Source of the DNA: an uncultured Clostridia bacterium
Lineage (GTDB): Bacteria > Bacillota > Clostridia > Christensenellales > DTU072
NCBI GenBank assembly: GCA_934274515.1
Contig: CAKQTC010000007.1
Span: 62,001-126,000, forward strand
Reading direction: 5' to 3'
Length of the DNA: 64,000 nucleotides
In this document: piece by piece, positions 25,727 to 32,504 of the stretch
Layout: each line of letters begins with the position of its first letter
Numbering within the stretch: position 1 is the first letter of the stretch
The notes under the pieces: model-generated
What the model was told of the DNA's origin: nothing
The model's database searches: none
What the model saw: the letters and a program-made list of their open reading frames with translations, nothing else
Translations under genes and position numbers: made by a program

Positions 25727-26011
25727 TTAATTAAAGTTATTCGTCTGATTTATAGTTCCGTGATTGTCGGAAATATGATTGTTAATGGTATTATAAGTTT
25801 TTCTTCCAGATTCGTTTTCAAGTCCTAATAGGAAGTCTGTCGATACGTCTAGTGCAATTGCAATTGCGCAAAGTAAATCTAAAGAAGGAAGGCTGGTCCC
25901 CTTTTTTAGGTTTGTTATTGCCTGTTTTGATACATTTATTTTTTGCGCTAATTCAGTTTGATTAATTTTCTCGCTTTTTAGCAGTTCCGCAAATATTTTT
26001 GTAAAGTCCAT
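25727..26011 (-). CDS. Cro/C1-type HTH repressor
   Basis: A 94-residue regulator with a helix-turn-helix at about residues 17-60 (INQTELAQKINVSKQAITNLKKGTSLPSLDLL, split here as TELAQKINVSKQAITNLKKG) and a polar C-terminal tail rich in N. It should keep the prophage silent by binding GTAAAC-N5-GTTTAC sites at 19306 and 26081. The start codon lies only about 7 bases after a TATAAT on the minus strand and has no ribosome site, so its mRNA may be leaderless. Confidence 0.85.
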   Translation of the reverse strand: MDFTKIFAELLKSEKINQTELAQKINVSKQAITNLKKGTSLPSLDLLCAIAIALDVSTDFLLGLENESGRKTYNTINNHISDNHGTINQTNNFN

Positions 26012-26017
26012 ACTTTT

Positions 26018-26097
26018 ATTATAGGATTTTTAATAAATTGTTGGTTGACAGTAAACCAGTAGTGTATTATAATGTCCTTTGTAAACTATTAGTTTAT
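26018..26097. promoter_or_regulatory. Divergent phage control region (P2, operators, repressor -10)
   Basis: Plus strand: TTGACA (26045-26050), 17-bp spacer, perfect TATAAT (26068-26073). Operators: GTAAAC-N5-GTGTAT (26051-26067) inside the spacer and GTAAAC-N5-GTTTAT (26081-26097) at the start point. Minus strand: TATAAT (26018-26023) for the repressor gene. P2 should drive the operon from 26130 to the integrase. Confidence 0.82.
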
Positions 26098-26129
26098 TAG
26101 AATGTTTTTCATTATTGGAGGGTATTTAT

Positions 26130-26318
26130 ATGTTTAACATTAGCAGAAAAGATTTGTATCAGATAGTCGCTTGTGCGCGTGTACGCCTTGATGTTCTTAT
26201 TTCTTTATGTGATAAGGATGATACTGAGTTAAAGGAAAAATTTTCAAAAGACTTAAAAATAGTTTCGCAGTTAGCGACTTCTTTAGCCGAGTCTGAAAAA
26301 ATATATGTAATAGATTAG
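26130..26318 (+). CDS. Small phage early protein, unknown (62 residues)
   Basis: A mostly helical, charged protein (start MFNISRKDLYQIVACARVRL) with no recognised domain. It is the first gene after the repressor-controlled promoter P2, the position of cro-like or excisionase genes in small temperate elements. Neither role can be shown. The start at 26130 is chosen because GGAGGG sits eight bases before it. A TTG start at 26115 would place that ribosome site inside the gene. Confidence 0.55.
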   Translation: MFNISRKDLYQIVACARVRLDVLISLCDKDDTELKEKFSKDLKIVSQLATSLAESEKIYVID

Positions 26319-26330
26319 GAGGGTATTTAT

Positions 26331-27116
26331 ATGATAGATTTCAATTCACGCAATTCCTTTGGCGGTAACGTTCATTCTGAGGAAGACGAAAAATGGCGCA
26401 GGGAAAAAGTCCTTGAAGATCTTTCCGCCGGAAAGACGAATTTCTTTTATCTCGGAGTTCATTTGCTCGATATATGGACGACAATGACTTACGGTTGTCA
26501 TACGTTTAATACTTTTTATAACTATTCCGGGGCGAATTTTTTTGATTATTGTCTTACATATTTCGGACTTGAAAAGTCGCAAGTTTCGCGTTATATGAAT
26601 ATCGTTGACGAGTTCGGCGACGGGCTTCGCGGTTTTAAGACGGAATATGCGGACTTTTCGTATTCGCAGTTGTCCGAAATGCTTTCTTTAACGCCGAAAG
26701 AGCGAAAAGCGATTACGCCGGATTGGACTATCAGGCGTATTCGGGAGTATAAAAAAGAACTTGCCGGGAAAGTTGCGACGTCGCAACAAGCGGAATCCGT
26801 TAAAGTCACCAAAATATACGGAGAAATCAAGGCTAGTGAAAATAGTTCGAAAGTACTTACTTCCACGTTTAAGGAGTTCGAAGAAGTCACGGACGAGAAT
26901 TTACGTTCGTTCATGGATACGCTTTGCGATCGTCTTTTCGTTGGATATTCTTACGACGGATACCATTTAACTTTTACCGACAAAATAAAAATCGTTTCGG
27001 GTATGCTTTGTTATGCAAGCGATATAAGCAAGTCCTTACAAAGTAAAGACCTTTCTAGTTTTGTAAACATAAAACAGGCTTTTACGTCTTTGCAAAAACT
27101 CGGTTATCTACAATAA
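26331..27116 (+). CDS. Phage protein with a ParB/KorB-like helix-turn-helix region
   Basis: A 261-residue soluble protein. The segment YFGLEKSQVSRYMNIVDEFG (about 82-101) is a good helix-turn-helix candidate, followed by SYSQLSEMLSLTPKERKAITPDWTIRRIREYKK in the style of ParB-like DNA-binding proteins (residues about 118-150). The C-terminal half is helical and unrecognised. It may regulate phage genes or help replication or partition of the replicative form. A strong AGGAGGG site precedes it. It lies in the P2 operon. Confidence 0.55.
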   Translation: MIDFNSRNSFGGNVHSEEDEKWRREKVLEDLSAGKTNFFYLGVHLLDIWTTMTYGCHTFNTFYNYSGANFFDYCLTYFGLEKSQVSRYMNIVDEFGDGLRGFKTEYADFSYSQLSEMLSLTPKERKAITPDWTIRRIREYKKELAGKVATSQQAESVKVTKIYGEIKASENSSKVLTSTFKEFEEVTDENLRSFMDTLCDRLFVGYSYDGYHLTFTDKIKIVSGMLCYASDISKSLQSKDLSSFVNIKQAFTSLQKLGYLQ

Positions 27117-27128
27117 AGGGGTATTTAT

Positions 27129-27416
27129 ATGAAAATAAAAATTGTTGGTTCAATTACTGAACTTAATTCGGCTAAAAAATGGTATACGGGACTTAGTAGG
27201 GATTGCAGCGTTCGCAAGAGTGTTATTTCCGGTTTCTTCCCCTGCCCCGGAAAAAGTAAGGATTATTATATGTTTGTCGAGATTGAATATTTCCCGAACG
27301 TTCTTCCGCGCGTTACGCAGCCTAAGATATATAATTGTTCGGAATGTTTGTTGCGTTCGTCGTGTTATTATGCGTCGGACGTCGTTTGTATGTGTAGTTC
27401 CTTCCGTCCGCTATGA
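27129..27416 (+). CDS. Cysteine-rich small phage protein
   Basis: A 95-residue protein with seven or more cysteines, most in the C-terminal NCSECLLRSSCYY...CMCSSF, a spacing that suggests a zinc-binding or iron-sulfur knuckle. No family is recognised. Its stop overlaps the integrase start codon (ATGAG at 27413), so the two are coupled. That position also fits an accessory recombination factor. Confidence 0.5.
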   Translation: MKIKIVGSITELNSAKKWYTGLSRDCSVRKSVISGFFPCPGKSKDYYMFVEIEYFPNVLPRVTQPKIYNCSECLLRSSCYYASDVVCMCSSFRPL

Positions 27417-28387
27417 GTAAAACTACGGATAGCGATATTGCCGAACTTATGAAACTTTTGATCGCTCGGCTCGATTATGACGCGGAATCGAACGAACTGT
27501 TCGGAGATTATCTTTTGCGGTGGTTTGAGACTTACAAAAAGCCGAAGAACGTGGCGCATACGTCGAACGCTATGTATCGATATATTACCGGGAGAATTAT
27601 TCCCGTTCTGGGTGACGTTCCCTTATCAAAAATAAGCGGAGATAAAATACAACGGTTTCTTAACGGCATAGCCGAAAACAATACGCGTATAAAGATAGGA
27701 CAGATTATACACGGCAGCCTTTCGAAGGCTGTAAAACTCCGACTTCTGAAGCATAATCCTTTTGACGCGGTGGAAGTTGTTTATTATAAGAAAAAACATT
27801 ATAGGGCGGTCACTATGGATGAACAAGCGTTACTTATAAAAAACATACGTAATCCTTTATATCTTTCTGTTTTTCTGGTTATGGTTTGTACCGGGCTAAG
27901 GATCGGAGAGTTTCTCGCTCTGAGCAAAGACGCTATAAACTTTAAGGCAAAGACTATAAGTGTTTTTCGTTCCGTCGATATTACGACCGGAGAACTACGG
28001 GATCGGACCAAAACGTACGCAAGTTCTCGCAACGTTCCCTTTTTGAAAACGCTTACGCCGGCGTTAAACGGTATTTGTAAGTACATTGAAACGGACGGTC
28101 CGATTACTTACAATCAAGTAAAAATGTATTTTCGGAAAACTTACGCAAAATTAGGACTTTGCGGAATAACGATACATTCTTTTCGGCATACTTTCGGTTG
28201 TATGTGCTATGCTTCCGGAATAAGCGAAAAAATGATACAACGTCTTATGGGACACGCGTCCTTAGACGTGACGATGAACGTATACGTCGACGTTCTGGGT
28301 GACGGCTTGTCGCCATTGAAAAACTACTTTCTAGAGTACGAAAAAGACCTAAAAAGTAGACCCAATGATTTTTGGGTGAAAAAATGA
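27413..28387 (+). CDS. int: Tyrosine integrase
   Basis: A 324-residue site-specific recombinase. An N-terminal SAM-like core-binding domain (about 30-115) is followed by the catalytic domain with Arg I in CTGLRIGEF (R163), a beta-hairpin lysine region (about 200), H-x-x-R in HSFRHTFG (H255, R258), the late histidine in MGHAS (H281) and the nucleophile Y291 in NVYVDV. It acts on the 48-bp core in tRNA-Lys beside which it lies. It is translationally coupled to the cysteine-rich protein upstream. Confidence 0.94.
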   Translation: MSKTTDSDIAELMKLLIARLDYDAESNELFGDYLLRWFETYKKPKNVAHTSNAMYRYITGRIIPVLGDVPLSKISGDKIQRFLNGIAENNTRIKIGQIIHGSLSKAVKLRLLKHNPFDAVEVVYYKKKHYRAVTMDEQALLIKNIRNPLYLSVFLVMVCTGLRIGEFLALSKDAINFKAKTISVFRSVDITTGELRDRTKTYASSRNVPFLKTLTPALNGICKYIETDGPITYNQVKMYFRKTYAKLGLCGITIHSFRHTFGCMCYASGISEKMIQRLMGHASLDVTMNVYVDVLGDGLSPLKNYFLEYEKDLKSRPNDFWVKK

Positions 28388-28404
28388 CGAAAAATTGACC
28401 TGTC

Positions 28405-28452
28405 TAAAAATGAAAGAAAACTCACGAAATCGCAAGTTTTCTTACCATTTTT
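28405..28452. terminator. Phage-supplied bidirectional terminator at attR
   Basis: Thirteen-base arms (28414-28426 and 28431-28443, two G-T wobbles) with an AAAT loop. T-runs follow on both strands, at 28448-28452 on plus and as the complement of 28405-28410 on minus. It ends the integrase mRNA and also replaces the terminator that tRNA-Lys lost on integration. Confidence 0.78.
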
Positions 28453-28497
28453 GGTGCACCTCCAGGGACTCGAACCCTGGACCCAATGATTAAGAGT
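28450..28497. repeat. attR, 48-bp core repeat inside the intact tRNA-Lys
   Basis: Identical to 17681-17728. It covers the 3' part of the tRNA gene from the CCA end through the T arm and variable loop into the anticodon loop, so integration rebuilds a complete tRNA at this end. Confidence 0.93.
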
Positions 28498-28527
28498 CAT
28501 TTGCTCTACCAACTGAGCTAGAGGTGC
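28452..28527 (-). tRNA. tRNA-Lys (anticodon CTT), prophage integration site
   Basis: Cloverleaf on the minus strand: acceptor GCACCTC/GAGGTGC, D arm GCTC/GAGC, anticodon stem AATGA/TCATT with loop CTCTTAA, T arm CAGGG-TTCGAGT-CCCTG, encoded CCA. It is the second gene of a tRNA-Pro/tRNA-Lys transcript and its 3' half is the phage attachment core. Confidence 0.96.
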
Positions 28528-28543
28528 ATGGTTTCTTAGGTTA

Positions 28544-28620
28544 TGGTCTGGGTAAGAGGATTCGAACCTCCGGCCTCTTGAACCCCATTCAAGCGCGCTA
28601 CCAAACTGCGCCATACCCAG
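28544..28620 (-). tRNA. tRNA-Pro (anticodon GGG)
   Basis: Cloverleaf on the minus strand: acceptor CTGGGTA/TACCCAG, D arm with GGCGCAGTTTGGTAGCGC, anticodon stem CTTGA/TCAAG with loop ATGGGGT, T loop TTCGAAT, encoded CCA. It lies 16 bp before tRNA-Lys and directly after a strong promoter. Confidence 0.95.
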
Positions 28621-28632
28621 TTAACGCATTAT

Positions 28633-28661
28633 ATATTACTATTTTTTTTCGCTCTTGTCAA
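28633..28661 (-). promoter_or_regulatory. Promoter of the tRNA-Pro/tRNA-Lys operon
   Basis: Minus strand TTGACA (28656-28661), 17-bp spacer, TAATAT (28633-28638), giving a start about 6 bases before tRNA-Pro. Confidence 0.8.
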
Positions 28662-28764
28662 TGTTTTTGCCCCTCTATTTTGCGTTTTCTGCCAAAAAAG
28701 TTTTCACGCAGTCGTTTCGACTTTTTCATTTCCGATTTTTCTCTTTGAGCGACTCGTTTTCATT

Positions 28765-29619
28765 TTAACGCGTCGTTTTAACGCCTTCCCCTTTCTTTGC
28801 GACAAGCGTGCCGATAATAAAACACGCCAAAAAAACAATGACGTTCGCGACCACAATGGTCGGTCCTATCGGGGTATTTACAACGCACGCCACCAGCAGT
28901 CCGATTATCGCAGTTCCCGTCGAAATCGCGGCAGAAGTTATTACCGTCCCCTTAAAACTTTTCGTAAATCTCATTGCCGAAAGCGCGGGAAAAACTACTA
29001 ACGCGCTTATCAGCAACGCGCCGACAAGTTCCATAGCCAGCACGATAACAATTGCTATCGTCGTCGCAAGAACCGTTTTGTACGCTCCGGCTTTTATCCC
29101 CGTCGCCCTTGCCACGGTTTCGTCCAACGCAACGGCAAATATCCTATTATAAAACAACAAAAAAACAAGTGCGACCGCCGCCGCAAGTCCGCAACATACC
29201 CCTACGTCTTTCGCTGTTAAACATAATATCGCATTCCCCCCGAACAACGTAGTGCATACGTCCCCTGCAACGTTGTTTCCTCCGGCAAGGTGCATCACAA
29301 GATATCCTATCGCAAGCGACGCCGTGCTCAACATCGCTATCAACGTTTCCCCTTTTATCTTCCCGTCTTCACGGATTTTAAGCATAAGTATAGCAACGAT
29401 TATCGTCACGGGAACCGTAAGCAACATATTATCAGCAAAACTCATCGCCGTTGCCGCGGCATATGCCCCAAACGCTATATGCGACAAACCGTCACCAAGC
29501 ATCGAGTACCGTCTTAAAACAAGTACAACGCCCAAAAGTCCTGCGCAAATTGCTATTAGCGCGGTACACACCAACGCATATATCACGCTTTTGTCGGCGA
29601 GATAACTTAAATTACCCAT
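28765..29619 (-). CDS. znuB: Zinc ABC transporter permease (ZnuB type)
   Basis: An ABC-3 family integral membrane permease of 284 residues with about eight hydrophobic spans and the family pattern GLLGVVLVLRRYSMLGDGLSHIAFGAYA near the N-terminus (split: VVLVLRRYSMLGDGLSH). It forms the channel of a zinc or manganese importer with the ATPase and binding protein encoded just upstream. Specificity for zinc is inferred from the His-rich binding protein and the Fur-family regulator in the same operon. It overlaps the ATPase gene by 8 bases and is the last gene of the operon. Confidence 0.92.
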   Translation of the reverse strand: MGNLSYLADKSVIYALVCTALIAICAGLLGVVLVLRRYSMLGDGLSHIAFGAYAAATAMSFADNMLLTVPVTIIVAILMLKIREDGKIKGETLIAMLSTASLAIGYLVMHLAGGNNVAGDVCTTLFGGNAILCLTAKDVGVCCGLAAAVALVFLLFYNRIFAVALDETVARATGIKAGAYKTVLATTIAIVIVLAMELVGALLISALVVFPALSAMRFTKSFKGTVITSAAISTGTAIIGLLVACVVNTPIGPTIVVANVIVFLACFIIGTLVAKKGEGVKTTR

Positions 29620-30322
29620 CGTCTCTCCCGTTCAGCAAAAATCCGCTAAGCAAGGCGTTCTTATATTCCTCGGGCGTTCCGAAAAAGTTTTTATCGTGGC
29701 CGACGTGCAAAATTTTATCTGATAGCGCAAACGCTTTTTCCATATCGTGCGACACCATTATCACCGTTATATTCTTTTCCCCGAGTTCGGAAATCACCTT
29801 GTACATTTCATTCGTCACAATCGGATCAAGACCGACCGTCGGTTCGTCAAGAATTAATCCGTCCGCGGCAGAGCATAACGCTCTTGCAAGCAATACTCTC
29901 TGTTTTTGACCGCCCGAAAGAATTCCGAACGGTTTTTTCTTCAAGTCGGTGATTTTCATAAGTTCCATATTGCTTTCACAGACGGCTTTTTGCGCTTTTG
30001 TAATAAACGGTACCCAACCGCCCCTATTAAGACAACCGGCCAAAACGACTTCTCCGACGGTTGCCGGAAAATTACTTGCGATTTCACTTCTTTGCGGTAA
30101 AAACCCGACTTGTGCTTTTTTGCCTTTTTCGTTCAAAACAGACAACTTCCCCGACATCGGCTTATTCATTCCGAGCATCGCGTTTACGAGAGTACTTTTT
30201 CCCGAACCGTTCTCACCTACTATCGAAACGAACTCTCCGCCGTTTATCTTAAAATTCAAGTCGGAAACCAAAGGTCTACCGTCGTAACCGAGCGTTAATT
30301 CGCTTGCTTCTACTATCAACAT
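29612..30322 (-). CDS. znuC: Zinc ABC transporter ATP-binding protein (ZnuC type)
   Basis: A 236-residue ABC ATPase with Walker A GENGSGKST, Q-loop FLPQRSE, signature LSGGQKQRVLLARAL, Walker B LILDEPTVGLDP and the switch histidine in MVSHDM. It drives metal import through the permease that follows. The start codon overlaps the end of the binding-protein gene by one base, so the operon is tightly coupled. Confidence 0.93.
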   Translation of the reverse strand: MLIVEASELTLGYDGRPLVSDLNFKINGGEFVSIVGENGSGKSTLVNAMLGMNKPMSGKLSVLNEKGKKAQVGFLPQRSEIASNFPATVGEVVLAGCLNRGGWVPFITKAQKAVCESNMELMKITDLKKKPFGILSGGQKQRVLLARALCSAADGLILDEPTVGLDPIVTNEMYKVISELGEKNITVIMVSHDMEKAFALSDKILHVGHDKNFFGTPEEYKNALLSGFLLNGRDDG

Positions 30323-31242
30323 TATTTCAAACCTTCTTTTAGTACGTCTAGATTTTTCTTCATTTTGTCATAATATCCCACACCGCTTTCAATATCTTTT
30401 TTTGTTATCGTTTGACATGAATCGAGCGTATAAATTTTCCCTCCGCATTTTTCGATAACGTTTTGCGCTACTTTCGTATTACTGTTTTCAAGCACAAATA
30501 CGCCGCTCTTTCCGCTTGCCTTGTATGCTTTTTCAAAATCAATCTTTTTTTGCGCCGTTATTTCCGTGTCGGTAGAACAACCGCCAAACAAAGAATTGCA
30601 CTCTATGCCGTAATCGCGGAATAAATATGCAAACGGATATCTATCGGCAAAATACGCAATTTTATCATTCATATTAAAAAAAGTTTCCTCATAAAGGGTA
30701 TCCAAAGACGCAAGTTTGGATACGCATTCAGCATAATTAGCGTTAAAAACTTCTGCCTTATCTGGGAACAACGAAACAAGCGCGTTTTTAATGGAATTAC
30801 ATAAAATCATCGCATTTCTTATAGACAAATAAAAGTGTTCGTCAAACGAACGGGCGTGTCCGTCGTCTTCGTCGTGGTCATGACCGGCATTTAACAATCC
30901 CACTTGTTTCGATAAATCCAGCCAAACAATTTTTGTAGAGTTTACGCTTTTGTAGACGTCTTTAACCCATTTTTCCGATTCTCCGCCGACGTAGATAAAC
31001 AAATTACAATTCGCTATCGCGCTTTTATCGCGCGTAGTCAATTCATAATTATGCGCATCCGTCCCTGCCGGAAGCAACATTTTTATTTTAAGTTCGTCGC
31101 CCGCTACTTTTCTACAAAAATCGTATTGCGGAAAAATCGTGCAAACAACGTCGTACTTCTCGGTTTCTACGCAAGAACAAAATATAAAAACAGCGACTAG
31201 AACGCAAACCAAAACTATAAAAATTAAAACTTTATTTTTCAT
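30322..31242 (-). CDS. znuA: Zinc-binding lipoprotein (ZnuA/cluster A-I substrate-binding protein)
   Basis: A 306-residue extracellular lipoprotein that captures metal for the ABC importer. A signal sequence (MKNKVLIFIVLVCVLVAV) leads to a lipobox FCSC. The cluster A-I pattern includes TIFPQYDFCRKV, LLPAGTDAHNYELT with the metal-binding His, and a charged His loop (GHDHDEDDGHARSFDEH) typical of zinc binders. The ATG at 31242 is chosen because AAGGAG precedes it. A longer frame from 31275 lacks a site and would add a cytoplasmic-looking extension. It overlaps the regulator gene by 11 bases. Confidence 0.92.
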   Translation of the reverse strand: MKNKVLIFIVLVCVLVAVFIFCSCVETEKYDVVCTIFPQYDFCRKVAGDELKIKMLLPAGTDAHNYELTTRDKSAIANCNLFIYVGGESEKWVKDVYKSVNSTKIVWLDLSKQVGLLNAGHDHDEDDGHARSFDEHFYLSIRNAMILCNSIKNALVSLFPDKAEVFNANYAECVSKLASLDTLYEETFFNMNDKIAYFADRYPFAYLFRDYGIECNSLFGGCSTDTEITAQKKIDFEKAYKASGKSGVFVLENSNTKVAQNVIEKCGGKIYTLDSCQTITKKDIESGVGYYDKMKKNLDVLKEGLK

Positions 31243-31630
31243 TTTTATCGTTCTCCTTACATTTTTCGCATACACCGTATAATACGGTTTTCCCTTTGTC
31301 TAAGCAAAAACCGTTACTTTTTGCAACATCTTCAAGTTCTTTTTCTGTTTTCTTGTCTTCGATGTGAACAAGTTTTCCGCAAGAAACGCATTTAATGTGA
31401 AAATGCTCTCGACAGCCGCGTTTGTCGGCTTTGTATGCAACGCACGCATTGTTTTCCGAATATTCTCGCAACAACAAGCCGCTCTCGTAAAGTTCGCCCA
31501 GTATTCTGTAAACCGTGCTTTTACCTATGCCGTCAACGCTTCCGACAACTTGCTCGGCAGTGAACCATTCGTCGCCGTTACTATTGAAAAATTCGGTTAT
31601 TGTCTTTTTATTCTTTGTGTTATACTGCAT
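31232..31630 (-). CDS. zur: Fur-family metalloregulator, probably Zur
   Basis: A 132-residue Fur-family repressor: winged helix (about 15-80, with GIGKSTVYRILGELYESGLL split as STVYRILGELYESGLL), the metal-sensing HFHIKCVSCGKLVHIED segment and structural zinc cysteines in CVSC and CEKC. In zinc excess it should shut its own operon by binding the perfect palindrome at 31679-31701. The assignment to zinc over iron or peroxide sensing rests on the znuACB genes behind it in the same operon. Confidence 0.88.
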   Translation of the reverse strand: MQYNTKNKKTITEFFNSNGDEWFTAEQVVGSVDGIGKSTVYRILGELYESGLLLREYSENNACVAYKADKRGCREHFHIKCVSCGKLVHIEDKKTEKELEDVAKSNGFCLDKGKTVLYGVCEKCKENDKNEK

Positions 31631-31648
31631 TTTTTATCTCGCTCGTTT

Positions 31649-31701
31649 ATTATATCAATCTGCTTTTCTCATGTCAACAATTTGAGAACGATTCTCAAAT
31701 T
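31649..31701 (-). promoter_or_regulatory. zur-znuACB promoter and Fur-family operator
   Basis: Minus strand TTGACA (31672-31677), 17-bp spacer, TATAAT (31649-31654). Directly upstream lies a 10-bp perfect inverted repeat AATTTGAGAA-N3-TTCTCAAATT (31679-31701), matching the general Fur/Zur/PerR box layout. Its edge is one base from the -35, suited to autoregulation. Confidence 0.85.
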
Positions 31702-31712
31702 CAAATAGTGAA

Positions 31713-31737
31713 ATATCCGCGAATAAATCGCGGATAT
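31713..31737. terminator. Hairpin between zur promoter and PPC gene
   Basis: Nine-base arms (31713-31721, 31729-31737) with a 7-base loop, downstream of the minus-strand PPC gene. It has no long T-run, so termination is only likely. Confidence 0.45.
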
Positions 31738-31817
31738 ATAAAAACATAAATACTTCTTTAGATTAATTGATTCTGTAAACGACGACGACTTCGTTTCGTT
31801 TTGCATAGAATTCCGTT

Positions 31818-32243
31818 TTATACACTAAATTCAAATAAATTAATGCCTATTGCATCGTCGTGTTTTCTATCAACTTTGCCGTTTATTATTGTGATTATCA
31901 TCTCGCAGGTGACGCTGACAATCGCGCGGTTCAGATGTCCCCCGACCGTTATGCCTTTACAGTTTGCAGCACTCATATGTATATGCGAATAGTATTCTCC
32001 GTTCATCGTGTTTATCGTGCCCGTAAGCGAAACTATTTCGTAATCGCCGTTAAACGTATTTGAATAATACTTCTTTTCGTTAACGTCATAACAGCCGACC
32101 GTAAAATCGTTCGTTGCACCCAAAGCGTTGACGTTTGCCAGCAATATATTTTCTTTTATTGCAATTTCTTTCATTTTCTCCAAGATTTCTTCGCCTTTGT
32201 CTATTCTTGCCACTATTATGTTTTCAAAAACTCTATAATTCAT
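31818..32243 (-). CDS. PPC/DUF296-domain protein
   Basis: A 141-residue single-domain protein of the plant-and-prokaryote conserved (PPC, DUF296) family: RIDKGEEILEKMKEIAIKENI (split as RIDKGEEILEKMKEIA), the VNALGATNDFTVGCYDV core, HIHMSAAN with the metal-binding histidines and a GGHL segment. Members are trimeric and mostly uncharacterised. In plants the domain is joined to AT-hooks, but here there is no AT-hook, so DNA binding is not implied. AAAGGAA precedes the ATG. It seems monocistronic. Confidence 0.88.
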   Translation of the reverse strand: MNYRVFENIIVARIDKGEEILEKMKEIAIKENILLANVNALGATNDFTVGCYDVNEKKYYSNTFNGDYEIVSLTGTINTMNGEYYSHIHMSAANCKGITVGGHLNRAIVSVTCEMIITIINGKVDRKHDDAIGINLFEFSV

Positions 32244-32438
32244 AATTAATATTCCTTTTTATATATTTACAATATAATTAAATACGTAAGCGAGCAGCAT
32301 TTGCAAGTATTTTTAAGCCATATTCCACAAAACGACGTTCGTGTAAAGCAAAAAGTAACCGATGTCGCTCGATTTTATTTTATCTTACGCGTAAGACGAC
32401 GTTATTTACGGCAATCTAGCGTTCACTGCCCCTAAAAG

Positions 32439-32477
32439 AAAAGTCTTGCAGATATAAAACACCCGCAAGACTTTTTT
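32439..32477. terminator. Terminator after ppdK
   Basis: Eleven-base arms AAAAGTCTTGC/GCAAGACTTTT (32439-32449, 32465-32475) with T-runs on both strands. The gap 32244-32438 otherwise holds only a 14-bp palindrome at 32383-32396. Confidence 0.82.
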
Positions 32478-32504
32478 CTAAATTAAATTATTTCACTTAA
32501 AGCG

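Larger units (their letters stand above)
17681..28497 (+). mobile_element. Filamentous-phage (inovirus-like) prophage in tRNA-Lys
   Basis: A 10.8-kb element bounded by 48-bp direct repeats, with a tyrosine integrase next to the intact tRNA end. Its content fits Inoviridae: an HUH rolling-circle initiator, a hairpin-rich intergenic region, a candidate ssDNA-binding protein with an acidic tail, several short membrane proteins, secreted proteins of the virion-tip type, and a Zot/pI-like assembly ATPase. It lacks capsid, terminase, portal and lysis genes, which rules out tailed phages. No visible frameshift or deletion breaks the genes, so it may be active. Confidence 0.88.

Noticed and set aside
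17681..28497. Integrative conjugative element or phage satellite
   Set aside because: There is no relaxase/T4SS pair and no packaging or capsid-interference gene. The ATPase and small membrane proteins fit filamentous phage assembly better.
32383..32396. 14-bp palindrome TCTTACGCGTAAGA
   Set aside because: It could be an operator for the PPC gene or ppdK region, but it is short, single-copy and distant from any promoter seen.
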